From Paenibacillus alkaliterrae (GTDB taxonomy: Bacteria > Bacillota > Bacilli > Paenibacillales > Paenibacillaceae): DNA of 64,000 nucleotides. Location: contig NZ_JAKGAP010000023.1 in assembly GCF_021532375.1 (NCBI RefSeq), positions 53,395 to 117,394 on the forward strand, in the 5' to 3' direction. The translations under genes and the position numbers were made by a program. A model generated the notes under the pieces. That model had not been told where the DNA came from and made no database searches. It saw nothing but the letters and a program-made list of their open reading frames with translations. Below, one piece after another: positions 17,324 through 26,945 of the stretch (its first letter is position 1; every line of letters begins with the position of its first letter).

Positions 17324-17785
17324 TTATCGCTTTGCCGTAAGCGCTCCGATGAAGCCTAAGCAAGCGCCGAGCAGCGAGCCTGCAATAACTTCACGCGGTT
17401 GGTGGCCCAAGCTTTCTTTCAGCTTCTCGCGCCTCCGCTTGTGATAGATGCCGGGATGCTCGCCTGACAGCCTCTCGACATCCTCATCCAAATTATTGAC
17501 CTGTATGGCAATTTCGCCTGCATGCCTGCGGATATTCATCGCATCGTACATGACAATAATGCCAAGCATGGCCGAAATCGCAAATTCCGGCGTCTTCACG
17601 CCGTATTTGGTTGCGGTATACACGGCAAGTGCCGATACCCCGCTCGAATGCGAGCTTGGCATACCGCCTGACCCGATTATTTTGCGGAAATCCCATCTCC
17701 CCGTATTTGCATAATGCATGGGCAGCTTCAGCAGTTGCGCCGCAGCTACGGCCGTTAGTGCCGTACCCAGTCCTCTGTTTGCCAC
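17324..17785 (-). CDS. Divergent PAP2-family membrane protein (YuiD-like)
   Basis: 153 residues. N-terminal membrane helix, then KIIGSGGMPSSHSSGVSALA near residue 35, the SxxH-type phosphatase motif of the divergent PAP2 family, then further helices and a C-terminal hydrophobic segment. B. subtilis YuiD is the best-known member. Likely acts on a lipid phosphate at the membrane, but the substrate is unknown. Stands alone between two other leftward genes. Confidence 0.82.
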   Translation of the reverse strand: MANRGLGTALTAVAAAQLLKLPMHYANTGRWDFRKIIGSGGMPSSHSSGVSALAVYTATKYGVKTPEFAISAMLGIIVMYDAMNIRRHAGEIAIQVNNLDEDVERLSGEHPGIYHKRRREKLKESLGHQPREVIAGSLLGACLGFIGALTAKR

Positions 17786-17858
17786 AACAGCTCAACCTCC
17801 CGTTATCACTCTCCCGTCATTTTGCCCACTCGTTACAAAAATCATGCCGTTAGCCGAT

Positions 17859-19376
17859 TTAGTGCGCAGACACTCGCTTGCTTGCCAATCCGCTTTCCGT
17901 TTCCGGCGGAACCGACCGTTTAAGCAAAAACGAAGCCGCCCATGCAATAGCTACCAGCCCGAAAGCCAACAGGAACGCGCTTTTCATTCCCGCAATCAGA
18001 GATAGTATTTGAAGAGTTGACTCATCGTTCGTACCAGCCGCATTTTCTAAAAAACGTCTCGAGCTGTTTGTCATGATGGTCACAAGGAGTGCTGTCCCGA
18101 CGGCACCCGCCACCTGCTGAAGCGTGCTGATTATGGCCGTGCCGTGCGCATATAACCGAGGCGGAAGCTCGTTCAATGCGTTGGTCATGACAGGCATCAT
18201 CAGCATCGAAATGCCCAGCATCAAAAGCGTATTCAAAATCATAATCGTGCTGTACGACGTGGACAATGTAATATAAGCAAATTGCCACAGCGTATTGCCC
18301 ATCAGCCCTAATCCGATAACGGCAAGCCACTTGGCGCCAAATTTATCAAATAAGCGGCCTGTAATCGGCGACATAATCCCCATTACGATACCGCCGGGCA
18401 GCATGACAAGCCCTGCCTCCAACGGACTGTAGCTTAAAGCGTTCTGGAGAAAAATCGGCAGCAGCATCATAGCGGAGAACATCGCCATCATGACGATCAT
18501 CATAATCAGCGTCGACAGCCTGAACACGTTATATTTAAACGTTCTTAGATCCAGCAACGGCTGCGATATCGTTAATTGCCTCCATGTAAACAGCCCTAGC
18601 GCAACGACGCCAATAGCAGTGGGAACAAGGACATCGACGCTCGACCAGCCTCCATGTCCTTCACCGGCACTGCTGAAGCCATATACGATTCCGCCGAATC
18701 CACAGGTCGATAGAAGAAGCGAAATCAGGTCAATTTTAGGGTTCGTCGTTTCTGTCACATTTTTAAGCTTATAGAAGGCAAAAATAATAACAAACAGAGC
18801 GATCGGCAAAACGCTGTAAAAGAGAAACCGCCAGCTCAAGTGTTCCACGATAATCCCGGACAAAGTAGGTCCGATCGCGGGCGCAAAGGTGATTACGATG
18901 CCAATTGTCCCCATAGCCGAGCCTCGTTTTTCAATCGATACAATGGCGAAAATCACATTGGTCATCAAAGGAAAGAGAAGACCGGTTCCCGCTGCCTGAA
19001 GCACCCTTCCGATTAAAAGCACGGCGAACCCTGGTGCTACAGCCGCTATGAAAGTACCTGCCGTAAACAAGATCATGGCCGCCAGGAACAAGCTTCTTGT
19101 TGTGAACCGCTGCATTAAAAAAGCTGTGATTGGTATAAGAACCCCAATGACCAGCAGATATCCGGTTGTCAGCCACTGCGCGGTGCTTGGCGCGATCCCG
19201 ATGTCTGCCATAATTTTCGACAAGGCTACATTAAGGAGCGTTTCATTCAAAATGGCTACGAACACACCCAATATCATGACCATAATGACTGAAAAGTTGC
19301 CTTTGCTTCCAAATGTCCCTCCGTTCTGCTTTGATGCGTTATGCTGTTCCACATTCCTTCTCCTCTCATCTTTCAA
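17859..19376 (-). CDS. MFS multidrug transporter, DHA2 (EmrB/QacA) family
   Basis: About 505 residues with 14 predicted membrane helices. Family features: LNETLLNVALSKIMADIGI in helix 1, TAQWLTTGYLLVIG for the helix 1-2 region, and the antiporter motif C-like APAIGPTLSGIIVEHLSWR. A proton-driven drug or metabolite exporter in the cytoplasmic membrane. The annotated start is a TTG with GGAG seven bases upstream; a GTG eight codons later (19352), behind AGGAG, is equally good. No adjacent TetR or MarR regulator. Confidence 0.88.
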   Translation of the reverse strand: MKDERRRNVEQHNASKQNGGTFGSKGNFSVIMVMILGVFVAILNETLLNVALSKIMADIGIAPSTAQWLTTGYLLVIGVLIPITAFLMQRFTTRSLFLAAMILFTAGTFIAAVAPGFAVLLIGRVLQAAGTGLLFPLMTNVIFAIVSIEKRGSAMGTIGIVITFAPAIGPTLSGIIVEHLSWRFLFYSVLPIALFVIIFAFYKLKNVTETTNPKIDLISLLLSTCGFGGIVYGFSSAGEGHGGWSSVDVLVPTAIGVVALGLFTWRQLTISQPLLDLRTFKYNVFRLSTLIMMIVMMAMFSAMMLLPIFLQNALSYSPLEAGLVMLPGGIVMGIMSPITGRLFDKFGAKWLAVIGLGLMGNTLWQFAYITLSTSYSTIMILNTLLMLGISMLMMPVMTNALNELPPRLYAHGTAIISTLQQVAGAVGTALLVTIMTNSSRRFLENAAGTNDESTLQILSLIAGMKSAFLLAFGLVAIAWAASFLLKRSVPPETESGLASKRVSAH

Positions 19377-19527
19377 ATCCCATACTCCTTTATATCTCTC
19401 CTTGGCGTATTTTTAGCTGATTCCTATTTTAACATGCAACCTGTAAAGCGATTTCTTCTCGATTGCTAATTTATATAAGCCTAGCCAAATCAGATAACTC
19501 TATATGTGATCTCTAATACAACGCTGC

Positions 19528-20382
19528 TCATTTCATATAAACGAATCTCTCTCCGGGGGCGAACATATGGAACTTCTTTGCCGGATGATGGCGGTATAAA
19601 TAATCAACGAAATATGCCGGGTTCTCATCGTTATGCGGAAATAAGCCGTAATGCATCGGGATAAGCAGATCGGCGTTTATTTGTACGGCAATTTCAACAG
19701 CTTCGCGGTAATTGGTGTTGCCTACGATGCCCTGTTCATTCCGCGCAAAATCCCGCCCGTTAATAGGCAGCATCGCAATATCGATTTGCCTGCTTTGCAG
19801 CCAGATGACGAGCTCAGGGAAGCCGATTGTGTCTCCCGCGTGGTACAAATGAATGTCGCCGAAGTTCGCGGCATAGCCAAGAAACTTATGCTCGCCCGCC
19901 TCATCCTGCTCGAACTGCTCATGCTTAGCCGCAAACGCCTCAAGCTTAATGCCGTCATCCAGCTCCAGCGACTGCCCGTGTGAAATACCGATTAGCTGCT
20001 CATCGCGAAACCCCCATTCCTTCATTAAGGGGAAATGCGCCCGCGGCACAATAAAGCGAGTTTTGGACGATTGTCCGATGGATTGCAGCGTCTGCTTATC
20101 CATATGGTCCTCATGATGATGCGAGCATACGACATAATCGACGTCCAGGCAATCCGAAGGCTGCAGCGGCGATTCGAAAGCTCTCGACCATGGAGCCCCG
20201 GCCAGCTCGTATACCCAGTTCGTCAAATAGGGATCGAATAGGAATGTCTTCCTTTTCCATTTCACGAGAAAGCCCTCTTGCCCCAAAGCCCATAGCGCCA
20301 AAGCTTGCTCCGGCAAATCAGTCTGTTCGATTTGCTTCACAAGCGCAGCTCCGCTTTTATATACATTCCATTGTTCACCCAT
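19528..20382 (-). CDS. UlaG-like MBL-fold metallohydrolase
   Basis: About 284 residues, cytoplasmic. Metallo-beta-lactamase fold with the metal motif SHHHEDHMD (HxHxDH-type) near residue 95, the second-metal region YHAGDTIGFPE near 180, and HYGLFPHNDENP near 245. This pattern is that of L-ascorbate-6-phosphate lactonase (UlaG) and its relatives, which hydrolyse sugar-phosphate lactones. No ula genes surround it, so the true substrate is open. Start chosen at the second of two consecutive ATGs (20382), seven bases after GGAGG. Confidence 0.78.
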   Translation of the reverse strand: MGEQWNVYKSGAALVKQIEQTDLPEQALALWALGQEGFLVKWKRKTFLFDPYLTNWVYELAGAPWSRAFESPLQPSDCLDVDYVVCSHHHEDHMDKQTLQSIGQSSKTRFIVPRAHFPLMKEWGFRDEQLIGISHGQSLELDDGIKLEAFAAKHEQFEQDEAGEHKFLGYAANFGDIHLYHAGDTIGFPELVIWLQSRQIDIAMLPINGRDFARNEQGIVGNTNYREAVEIAVQINADLLIPMHYGLFPHNDENPAYFVDYLYRHHPAKKFHMFAPGERFVYMK

Positions 20383-20427
20383 CATTGATCCTCCATGTTT
20401 ATCATTCGTAAATTTTTCGTAAACCAT

Positions 20428-20640
20428 AGCTTATAGCTGAACAGACTTAAAAAAATACATGTAATCGCAGCAGAGCTGGTAAAAGTGAATTAGGGCTCAC
20501 GTATCGGCCTCCGTCCCTCTATTCCTCCATTATATCTTTTTTGCTTTACCTGACAAAATAAAACAAACGATCTGCCACCACTGGATAGGTCATATTTGCG
20601 GGTTAAGATAAACGATAGTACCCTCTGTGATGCCTTTATT
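20428..20640. other. Intergenic stretch without a recognisable gene
   Basis: 213 bp upstream of the UlaG-like gene. No open frame with a ribosome site is seen. It presumably holds the promoter of that gene and leads into the tandem repeat at 20641. Confidence 0.5.
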
Positions 20641-20815
20641 GCACTATAATGGATTTCTACACTAACTTTCTACTCCCGAGGCCTAAATGCTTCTCTATAT
20701 TGGAGTTCTCCACTAACTATCTACTCCCGCGGCCCTAATGCTGCTCTATAATGGATTTCTCCACTAACTTTGCTCCTGCGGCACTTAATTGAGACGCTAT
20801 CTTGGATTACTCCAG
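20641..20815 (+). repeat. 51-bp degenerate tandem repeat, about 3.4 copies
   Basis: Units begin at CTATAATGG (20644), CTATATTGG (20695), CTATAATGG (20746) and CTATCTTGG (20797), an exact 51-bp period each time. Shared features per unit are GGATTTCTCCACTAACT and CTACTCCCGCGGC followed by AATGCT. The units are diverged from each other and non-coding. Their CTATAATGGATTT core also occurs at 9041 and 44863, so this is a local expansion of a dispersed intergenic repeat. Confidence 0.85.
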
Positions 20816-20860
20816 AAAAACAGCCCTGCCACAAAGCAGCATCTGCCTTGTAACAGGGCT
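20816..20860 (-). terminator. Intrinsic terminator after the L-galactose operon
   Basis: Minus strand AGCCCTG...CAGGGCT with additional inner pairing of ACAAGGCAG and CTGCTTTGT, followed by TTTTT; 25 bp past the lgoD-like stop. Confidence 0.8.
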
Positions 20861-20885
20861 TTCCATCCCGAAAAATAATACTGGA

Positions 20886-21899
20886 CTATAATTCCACCAT
20901 AGCCTTAATGACCTTCGATTCCGGTTTAAGCCAGCTGTCAAAATGGCCGATCATCTCCGTAAACGGAACGCGGTGCGTAATGAAGCTGTCCACATCGATG
21001 CTTCCGCTTTGCACGGCCGCCTGAACGGCGGCAAAATCCGCGATTGTCGCGTTGCGGCTTCCCATCAGCGTCATTTCCCGTTTGTGGAACTCGGGGTCAT
21101 TGAAGGACAAATCGGCTTTGACCAAGCCGACATAAACAAGCCTGCCGCCATGCGCGACGAGACCAAAGGCATCCGTCATGGACCGGGCATTGCCCGTCGC
21201 ATCGAACACGACCGTCGGAAACTCGCCGTTCGTCAGTTCGGCTAGTCTCTCCTTCGCGCCATTCAGCGCATGGACCGTCTCATCAACCTTCGCCCACTGC
21301 CGGCAAAAGACGAGGCGCTCCTCTTGTATATCCATCGCGATAACGCGCGCGCCGCGATGCTTGGCGAACGCCATGACTCCAAGCCCGATCGGTCCCGAGC
21401 CGATGACGAGCGCCGTCTCACCCGCGCGAAGCTCGGCGCGGCGTACCGCATGCGCTCCGATGCTCAGCGGCTCCAGCACAGCCGCTTGATCTAAAGTAAG
21501 CCCGTTCGTCACAAGCAGATGCGTGACGGGTACAGCCAGCAGCTCCCGCATGCCGCCGTCAATATGAACTCCAAGCACCTTCATGTCCGTGCAGCAATTG
21601 GTCTTCCCGTGTCGGCAGGCGATGCAATCGCCGCAATGCATATAAGGAATGATGCTCACCTGATCGCCAATCCGGATAGGGCTAGAAGAATCATTCACCT
21701 GCTCCACAATACCGGCGAGCTCATGTCCGAGCACCCGCGGATAGGAGAAAAACGGCTGATTTCCCTTATACGCATGCAAATCGGTGCCGCAGATGCCGAT
21801 TCTGCGTATTCGGACGACAGCCGTCTCCGGCTGAAGAGCTGGCTCCTCCTGCTCAATCAGCCGAAGCTGATCGGCTTGCTCACAAACGATTGTTTTCAC
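20886..21899 (-). CDS. lgoD: L-galactonate 5-dehydrogenase, zinc MDR family (LgoD/YjjN-like)
   Basis: 337 residues, medium-chain zinc alcohol dehydrogenase. Catalytic-zinc residues GICGTD and GHE; structural-zinc cysteines in CGDCIACRHGKTNCC; Rossmann GSGPIGLG near 167. Diagnostic segments match what I recall of E. coli YjjN/LgoD: GNQPFFSYPRVLGHE, NCC...GVHxDGG, and DPEFHKREMTLMGSRNAT. It oxidises L-galactonate at C5 to D-tagaturonate with NAD. Start is GTG 21899 behind AAGGAGG. It is the last gene of a five-gene operon whose other enzymes supply L-galactonate and consume tagaturonate, which supports the assignment. Confidence 0.85.
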   Translation of the reverse strand: MKTIVCEQADQLRLIEQEEPALQPETAVVRIRRIGICGTDLHAYKGNQPFFSYPRVLGHELAGIVEQVNDSSSPIRIGDQVSIIPYMHCGDCIACRHGKTNCCTDMKVLGVHIDGGMRELLAVPVTHLLVTNGLTLDQAAVLEPLSIGAHAVRRAELRAGETALVIGSGPIGLGVMAFAKHRGARVIAMDIQEERLVFCRQWAKVDETVHALNGAKERLAELTNGEFPTVVFDATGNARSMTDAFGLVAHGGRLVYVGLVKADLSFNDPEFHKREMTLMGSRNATIADFAAVQAAVQSGSIDVDSFITHRVPFTEMIGHFDSWLKPESKVIKAMVEL

Positions 21900-21966
21900 T
21901 CTGCAGTTCCTCCTTGTAACGATAACATTAATAACATCCTAACGATGCTTCTCTTCCGAGTACTCT

Positions 21967-22911
21967 CTAGACGATAATATTCTCATTATACTCCGGCCTT
22001 CCGCTCTCCCAGCTCCGATTATGAATCGGCTCCAATATAGCCAGCACTTCGCCCAGCAGCTCTTCGTCAAGCGATTCATCCGTCCATTCGATGTTTTTAC
22101 GAATATTAGCCGGATTTGCCGTACTGACGAGGGTCGTCGGAATCCGCTCATTCGCTGTCGCGTATTGAACCGCAAGCTTCGTAATGTCCGCGCCCTTCGC
22201 GGCGCAATGCTCGGCAGCCTTCTTGCAGATGGCCCGGATCCCGGCACCGGCAGGGTGCCAATCCGCAGCGGGACGCGTGCTCAGCAGTCCCATGGAGAGC
22301 GGCGAAGCGCTTACCAGCCCGACCTGCTTCTGCTCCAGCAGCGGTACAATGTCGAGCAAGGACGTATCGTTTAACGAGTAGTGACAGTAGGACAAGACGA
22401 CATCCAGCTCCCGGTACGCCAGCGACCTCTCAAACACCGCGAGTGGAAGCCCGGAAACGCCGGAGAAGCGGATTTTCCCTTGCTGCTTCAGCTTATCCAG
22501 AGCAGGAAATGCGCCCTCAGCCACCTGCTCGAAAGGAACAAATTCAATATCATGCAAAAATAATAAATCGATATAGTCCGTTTTCAGCCGCTGCAAACTT
22601 TCGTCCACGCTCCGCAAAATGCGCTGCTCGGAGAAATCGAACTCATCCGCGCCATATCGGCCAGCCTTCGTCGATAAAATAAACTTTTCCCTAGGCATCC
22701 CTGCAATCGCCTTGCCCAGCACCGTCTCTGCCTTCGTTAAGCCGTAATACGGCGACACATCGATCAGATTTATCCCCATATCGACCGCCGAGTGCACCGT
22801 TCTCACGCTCTCCGCCTCGTCCGTCTCCCGGAATACCGAGCCAAGCGACGACGCGCCAAAGCTGAGCGCCGACACATCCAATCCCGTCTTTCCAAGCTTC
22901 CGGTATTTCAC
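21967..22911 (-). CDS. L-galactose dehydrogenase, aldo/keto reductase family
   Basis: 314 residues. AKR fold with catalytic tetrad D in INLIDVSPYYG, Y in the same motif, K in ILSTKAGRYG, H in LLFLHDIEF. It shares distinctive stretches with plant L-galactose dehydrogenase as I remember it: FGASSLGSVF, SYCHYSLNDTSLLD, SASPLSMGLL, DWHPA and ILEPIHN. Predicted to oxidise L-galactose (possibly L-fucose) to the 1,4/1,5-lactone with NAD(P). Begins with GTG behind AGGAG. Sits between uxaA (60 bp) and the lgoD-like gene (67 bp) in one operon. Confidence 0.82.
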   Translation of the reverse strand: MKYRKLGKTGLDVSALSFGASSLGSVFRETDEAESVRTVHSAVDMGINLIDVSPYYGLTKAETVLGKAIAGMPREKFILSTKAGRYGADEFDFSEQRILRSVDESLQRLKTDYIDLLFLHDIEFVPFEQVAEGAFPALDKLKQQGKIRFSGVSGLPLAVFERSLAYRELDVVLSYCHYSLNDTSLLDIVPLLEQKQVGLVSASPLSMGLLSTRPAADWHPAGAGIRAICKKAAEHCAAKGADITKLAVQYATANERIPTTLVSTANPANIRKNIEWTDESLDEELLGEVLAILEPIHNRSWESGRPEYNENIIV

Positions 22912-22971
22912 CTTGCGACCACTCCTATTTGTTGATTCTCAAAATCCATAGCTCAACGATTGCCCGCATTC

Positions 22972-24480
22972 TTACAAAATAACGCCGTCCTTGAAAATCG
23001 CGATCTCCTTGAAGCCGTTGCGCTCATTGTTCGTCCGCGTCTCGCCGGAGGCGAGGCTGATCAGCTGCTCCCACAGCTCATCCGTCAGCGTCTCCATGCT
23101 TTTGTCCTCGAGCAGCTGCCCGGCGTTGAAGTCGATCCAGTTTTTCTTGCGGTCTGCCAGCTCGCTGTTCGTCGCGATCTTGACCGTCGGAACAGGCCCT
23201 CCGAACGGCGTTCCCCGGCCCGTAGTGAATAACACGATATGTGCTCCGCCTGCAGACAGCGCCGTTACCGAAACGAGATCATTGCCCGGCGCCTCAAGCA
23301 AATTCAGCCCGCTGCTCGTAATCCGCTCCCCGTAAGGAACGACGTCCTGCACGATCGCATGGCCGCCCTTCTGCGTACAGCCGAGCGACTTTTCCTCCAG
23401 CGTACTAATGCCGCCCGCCTTATTGCCCGGCGATGGATTCTCATATATCTCCTGATCATGCTTGATAAAATATTGCTTGAAATCATTGATAAGACTCACG
23501 ATTTTACCGAAAACCTGCTCATCCGCCGCACGATTCATCAGAATCGTCTCCGCTCCGAACATTTCCGGCACCTCGGTCAAAATAGCCGTTCCGCCAGCCG
23601 CGATCAACCGGTCGGATACCGCGCCAACCAGCGGATTTGCCGTAATGCCGGACAAGCCGTCCGATCCTCCGCACTTAAGCCCGAGCTTCAGCTTCGACAC
23701 CGGCACCGGCTCTCGCTTAAACCGCTCCGCATAGCCGACAAGCTCACCGATCAGCTCCAGCGCTTCTTCGATCTCGTCCTCGGCCTCCTGCGACTTCAGA
23801 AACTTGATCCGCTCCGGGCTATGCTCGCCGATTGCCCGCTTGAACGCATCGATCTGATTGTTCTCGCAGCCAAGGCCAATGACGAGCACGCCTGCCGCAT
23901 TCGGATGATTGACGAGCGAAGCCAGCAGCTTCTGCGTATGAACAAGATCATCGCCAAGCTGCGAGCAGCCGAACGGATGCGCGAAATGGTAGACGCCGTC
24001 GACGCGGCCCTCATATAAGGCATGTGCTTTTCTCGCTACGATTTCGCATGTTTTGTTAATGCAGCCAACCGTGTTAATGATCCAAATTTCGTTGCGGATG
24101 CCGACCTCGCCATTGTCGCGGACGAAGCCTTGAAAGGTGCGGGCTTCATCCCTTGCAGCTCTTGTTTCCCGCCGCTCCTGCTTGCCAGGCTCGTACGAAT
24201 AATCGAGAAAGCCCTTAAGCCCCGTGCCCATATTATGCGTATGCACCCAACTGCCGGGCGCAAGGTCCTCCTTCGCCACGCCGATCGAATAGCCGAACTT
24301 CAGGACATGCTCGCCTGCGCAAACCTTACGCGTTAAAATTTTGTGCCCCTTCGGCACGTCGTCCAGCAGCTCCAGCTCATTCACGCCATCCGCCTCAAGC
24401 AACAGCTTTTCCCCTTTGGCAAAAGGCTGCAACGCGATAATGACGTGATCATCCTCATGCAATCTGACCCAGCTATTCAT
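22972..24480 (-). CDS. uxaA: Altronate dehydratase
   Basis: 502 residues, full-length UxaA/GarD family. N-terminal SAF-like domain (residues 1-95, with GYSIGVAKEDLAPGSWVHTH), then the large dehydratase domain with conserved GCSQLGDD, GLGCENNQ, LKCGGSDGLSGITANPL, GCTQKGGHA and FTTGRGTPFGGPVPT. Converts D-altronate to 2-keto-3-deoxy-D-gluconate. The start overlaps the end of uxaB by 8 bp, indicating coupled translation. KDG kinase and aldolase are not in the window. Confidence 0.94.
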   Translation of the reverse strand: MNSWVRLHEDDHVIIALQPFAKGEKLLLEADGVNELELLDDVPKGHKILTRKVCAGEHVLKFGYSIGVAKEDLAPGSWVHTHNMGTGLKGFLDYSYEPGKQERRETRAARDEARTFQGFVRDNGEVGIRNEIWIINTVGCINKTCEIVARKAHALYEGRVDGVYHFAHPFGCSQLGDDLVHTQKLLASLVNHPNAAGVLVIGLGCENNQIDAFKRAIGEHSPERIKFLKSQEAEDEIEEALELIGELVGYAERFKREPVPVSKLKLGLKCGGSDGLSGITANPLVGAVSDRLIAAGGTAILTEVPEMFGAETILMNRAADEQVFGKIVSLINDFKQYFIKHDQEIYENPSPGNKAGGISTLEEKSLGCTQKGGHAIVQDVVPYGERITSSGLNLLEAPGNDLVSVTALSAGGAHIVLFTTGRGTPFGGPVPTVKIATNSELADRKKNWIDFNAGQLLEDKSMETLTDELWEQLISLASGETRTNNERNGFKEIAIFKDGVIL

Positions 24481-25969
24481 TCGTCCCGCGCTCCATTTCC
24501 GCTATGCTTGCGCTGAGCGCGGCCGCTAATACCGGCCGCTCCGCTGCCAAATCTAGACCCCAGACGGCCTCCAGGCCAAGCAGCTTCTTCACCGTTTTTT
24601 CAAGCGGCCATTGCCGCTCCTCCGCCTCCGACCAAACGGCAGCCATCATTTCCAGCATTCCTGCGTCGTCGCGAACCAAGTACGATGCGCCGCGAAGCGT
24701 CATGCCTTCATATCCGGCTTCTGTACGCTTCACCTTGTAATACCGCAGAAGCCCTGCAAAGCCCTGCGCCAATCCTGCCGGCACTGCCACATAGCTCTCA
24801 GCATAATGAAGCAGCGACGGCAGCAGCCGCACCTTGAATTTACTCAAGCTGTTCATCGCTATGTCTGCTAAACGGTGACGAATGAACGGGTTCAAGAATC
24901 GCTCGTATACATCGCCTGCATACTCCCGCAGCTCCTGATCGGCGATCGGAAGTGAAGGAATAATCTCCTTCTCCACCGTATCTCTCACCAGTCGCCCTAA
25001 TGCCGGATGCTCCATCGCTTCCCGTACTTGCTCGATCCCGTGCAGCAGACCGAGCGGCGTCATCAGCGTGTGCGCTCCGTTCAAGATGCGCACCTTCCGC
25101 AGCTGAAACGGCTTTAAATCGTTAACCCAATGCACATTCATGCCCGCGCTGCGCAGCGGCAGAACAGCCTCGAGCTCCGGCTCCCCCTCAATCGCCCACA
25201 GATGGTATGGCTCCGCCGTACTCAGCATCGGATCGGAATAGCCCCATTCGCCGAACCACGCCTCGGCCTGCTCCGCATCCGGATAGCCCGTAACGATCCG
25301 GTCTACGAGCGAATTGAGAAACCGGTTATGTTCCACAACCCACTGCTTAAATGCCTCAGGGAAACCCCAATCCTCGCTGTATTGCAGCACGCAGCTGCGA
25401 AGCTCGTCGCCATTGCGCTCGAGCAGCTCGCATGGCAAGCACACGAGCCCGCGCTTCGGATCCCCTTCAAAAAACGTAAACCTGCGATAAAGCAGCTGAG
25501 TCAGCTTGCCGGGAAACGACTGAATCGGCTGGCCCTCTGCCAGCGCCTCCGGCCGATACACAAGGCCCGCTTCCGTCGTATTGGATACGACGACCTGCAA
25601 ATCCGGGTTTTCGGCCAGTGCCAGATAAGCCTCCCAATTCGAATAAGGATCGAACGCCTCTCCGAAAACCGAAATAACCTCCGTCCGCTGCACGCTTTCG
25701 CCATTTTCCAAACCTCTTATAACCAGCGTATACAAGCCGTCCTGGCTTGCCAGCGCATCGATCTTCGGCTTGCCGCCCTGCCGTGGCTGCGTCACCGCTA
25801 TACTGCCCTTATATAGTCCCTGCTTGCGGCATTCATGAAGCATCCAATCGAAGAAGCCGCGCAGGAAGTTGCCCTCGCCAATCTGCAGCACCGTGACGGG
25901 CGCCTGCTTCATTTCTTCATAATAGCGAAGCTGCTTTTCATTTAATTGACTGCGATTCAGTGTGGTCAT
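24473..25969 (-). CDS. uxaB: Tagaturonate reductase (altronate oxidoreductase)
   Basis: 498 residues, mannitol-dehydrogenase superfamily. N-terminal Rossmann region with VTVLQIGEGNFLRGFFDWML, middle segment QVVVSNTTEAGL, and catalytic-domain motif VRILNGAHTLMTPLGLLHG (Lys/Asn/His region of polyol dehydrogenases). Reduces D-tagaturonate to D-altronate with NADH. Overlaps the lactonase gene by 4 bp upstream and uxaA by 8 bp downstream. Usually found in galacturonate pathways with uxaC. The lack of uxaC here, and the presence of lgoD- and L-galactose-dehydrogenase-like genes, point to an L-galactose route instead. Confidence 0.92.
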   Translation of the reverse strand: MTTLNRSQLNEKQLRYYEEMKQAPVTVLQIGEGNFLRGFFDWMLHECRKQGLYKGSIAVTQPRQGGKPKIDALASQDGLYTLVIRGLENGESVQRTEVISVFGEAFDPYSNWEAYLALAENPDLQVVVSNTTEAGLVYRPEALAEGQPIQSFPGKLTQLLYRRFTFFEGDPKRGLVCLPCELLERNGDELRSCVLQYSEDWGFPEAFKQWVVEHNRFLNSLVDRIVTGYPDAEQAEAWFGEWGYSDPMLSTAEPYHLWAIEGEPELEAVLPLRSAGMNVHWVNDLKPFQLRKVRILNGAHTLMTPLGLLHGIEQVREAMEHPALGRLVRDTVEKEIIPSLPIADQELREYAGDVYERFLNPFIRHRLADIAMNSLSKFKVRLLPSLLHYAESYVAVPAGLAQGFAGLLRYYKVKRTEAGYEGMTLRGASYLVRDDAGMLEMMAAVWSEAEERQWPLEKTVKKLLGLEAVWGLDLAAERPVLAAALSASIAEMERGTNE

Positions 25970-26796
25970 AGTTTATAAAACTCCTTCGCGTTAAGTCCGA
26001 ATAATCGTTCACGGTCCGTCTCCGTCCATGTTTCAGGCAGTGCGCTCTCCAATATATCAACGACCTCATCATAGCTGGCTGCGAGCAGACATACCGGCCA
26101 GTCGCTGCCGAACATAACGCGTCCCGGTCCAAAGACCGAAATCATATGCCGGATATAGGCGACGAAGTCCGAACGCTTCCAGCTGTCATGCTCCGCCTCT
26201 GTCACCATTCCAGAGAGCTTGCAATAGATATGGGGATGCGCCGCGATGAGGCTCATTTGGCTTTTCCAAGGTTCCATCACCCCGTCCCGAATGCGCGGCT
26301 TCGCAATATGATCGATAACCGCATGCAAGTCAGGCACCCTGTCAAGCAGCTCTATCACCGTCTCAAGCTGATGGGACACGACGAGCAAATCGACGGGCGT
26401 GCCCTGATCCGCAAAATAAGTGAGCGCTTCCACGAAGGCCGGCCCCAGCACCGCGTTCGCATCCGGCATCTCTTGAATCATGACGCGAAAGCCGACAAGC
26501 TTCGGATGCTTCGCGAACCGCTCATACTGAATCCGGTAATATGGATCGGCCAGATCAAGCCATGCTACAACGCCTTTAATCGACGGTTCATTCTCGCTTA
26601 GCTTTAACAAATAATCGGTTTCCGCCTGCGTCGCCGCCGCTTGCACGACGATCGAGCCATCCAGCTTATGTTTATCCAAATGAACCTTCAAATCCCCAGG
26701 CAAAAAATCCCGATACAGCACCGGAATATCCGGCGTAATCCAGCCGTAGTCTCCCCGTTCAATGCTCCAATAATGCTGATGCGCATCCAGTCTCAT
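25966..26796 (-). CDS. Sugar lactonase, amidohydrolase family (COG3618 type)
   Basis: About 276 residues from ATG 26796 (AAGAGG eight bases upstream). The start reads MRLDAHQHYW, the HxH metal motif of amidohydrolase_2 proteins. It continues with GVVAWLDLADP, HAVIDHIAKPRIRDG, YCKLSGMVTEA and FGSDWPVCLLAASY, the pattern of L-rhamnono-, L-fucono- and L-galactono-lactonases of COG3618. Predicted to open L-galactonolactone to L-galactonate. First gene of the operon; the regulator is transcribed divergently 150 bp away. Confidence 0.84.
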   Translation of the reverse strand: MRLDAHQHYWSIERGDYGWITPDIPVLYRDFLPGDLKVHLDKHKLDGSIVVQAAATQAETDYLLKLSENEPSIKGVVAWLDLADPYYRIQYERFAKHPKLVGFRVMIQEMPDANAVLGPAFVEALTYFADQGTPVDLLVVSHQLETVIELLDRVPDLHAVIDHIAKPRIRDGVMEPWKSQMSLIAAHPHIYCKLSGMVTEAEHDSWKRSDFVAYIRHMISVFGPGRVMFGSDWPVCLLAASYDEVVDILESALPETWTETDRERLFGLNAKEFYKL

Positions 26797-26945
26797 CTCG
26801 ATCGCCTCTTTCCTGGCAGATAACTTATCCTCTTCATTATAAAAAACAATATCGATGCCTGAAATAATCAATAGCGGCTTATTTGTACTCTTTTTTGATA
26901 TTTGCTACAATCAGGCTGACTAACTTCGAAAATGAGGTGCAGCTT

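Noticed and set aside
20641..20815. CRISPR array
   Set aside because: Units are diverged and contiguous with no unique spacers, and no cas genes are present in the window.
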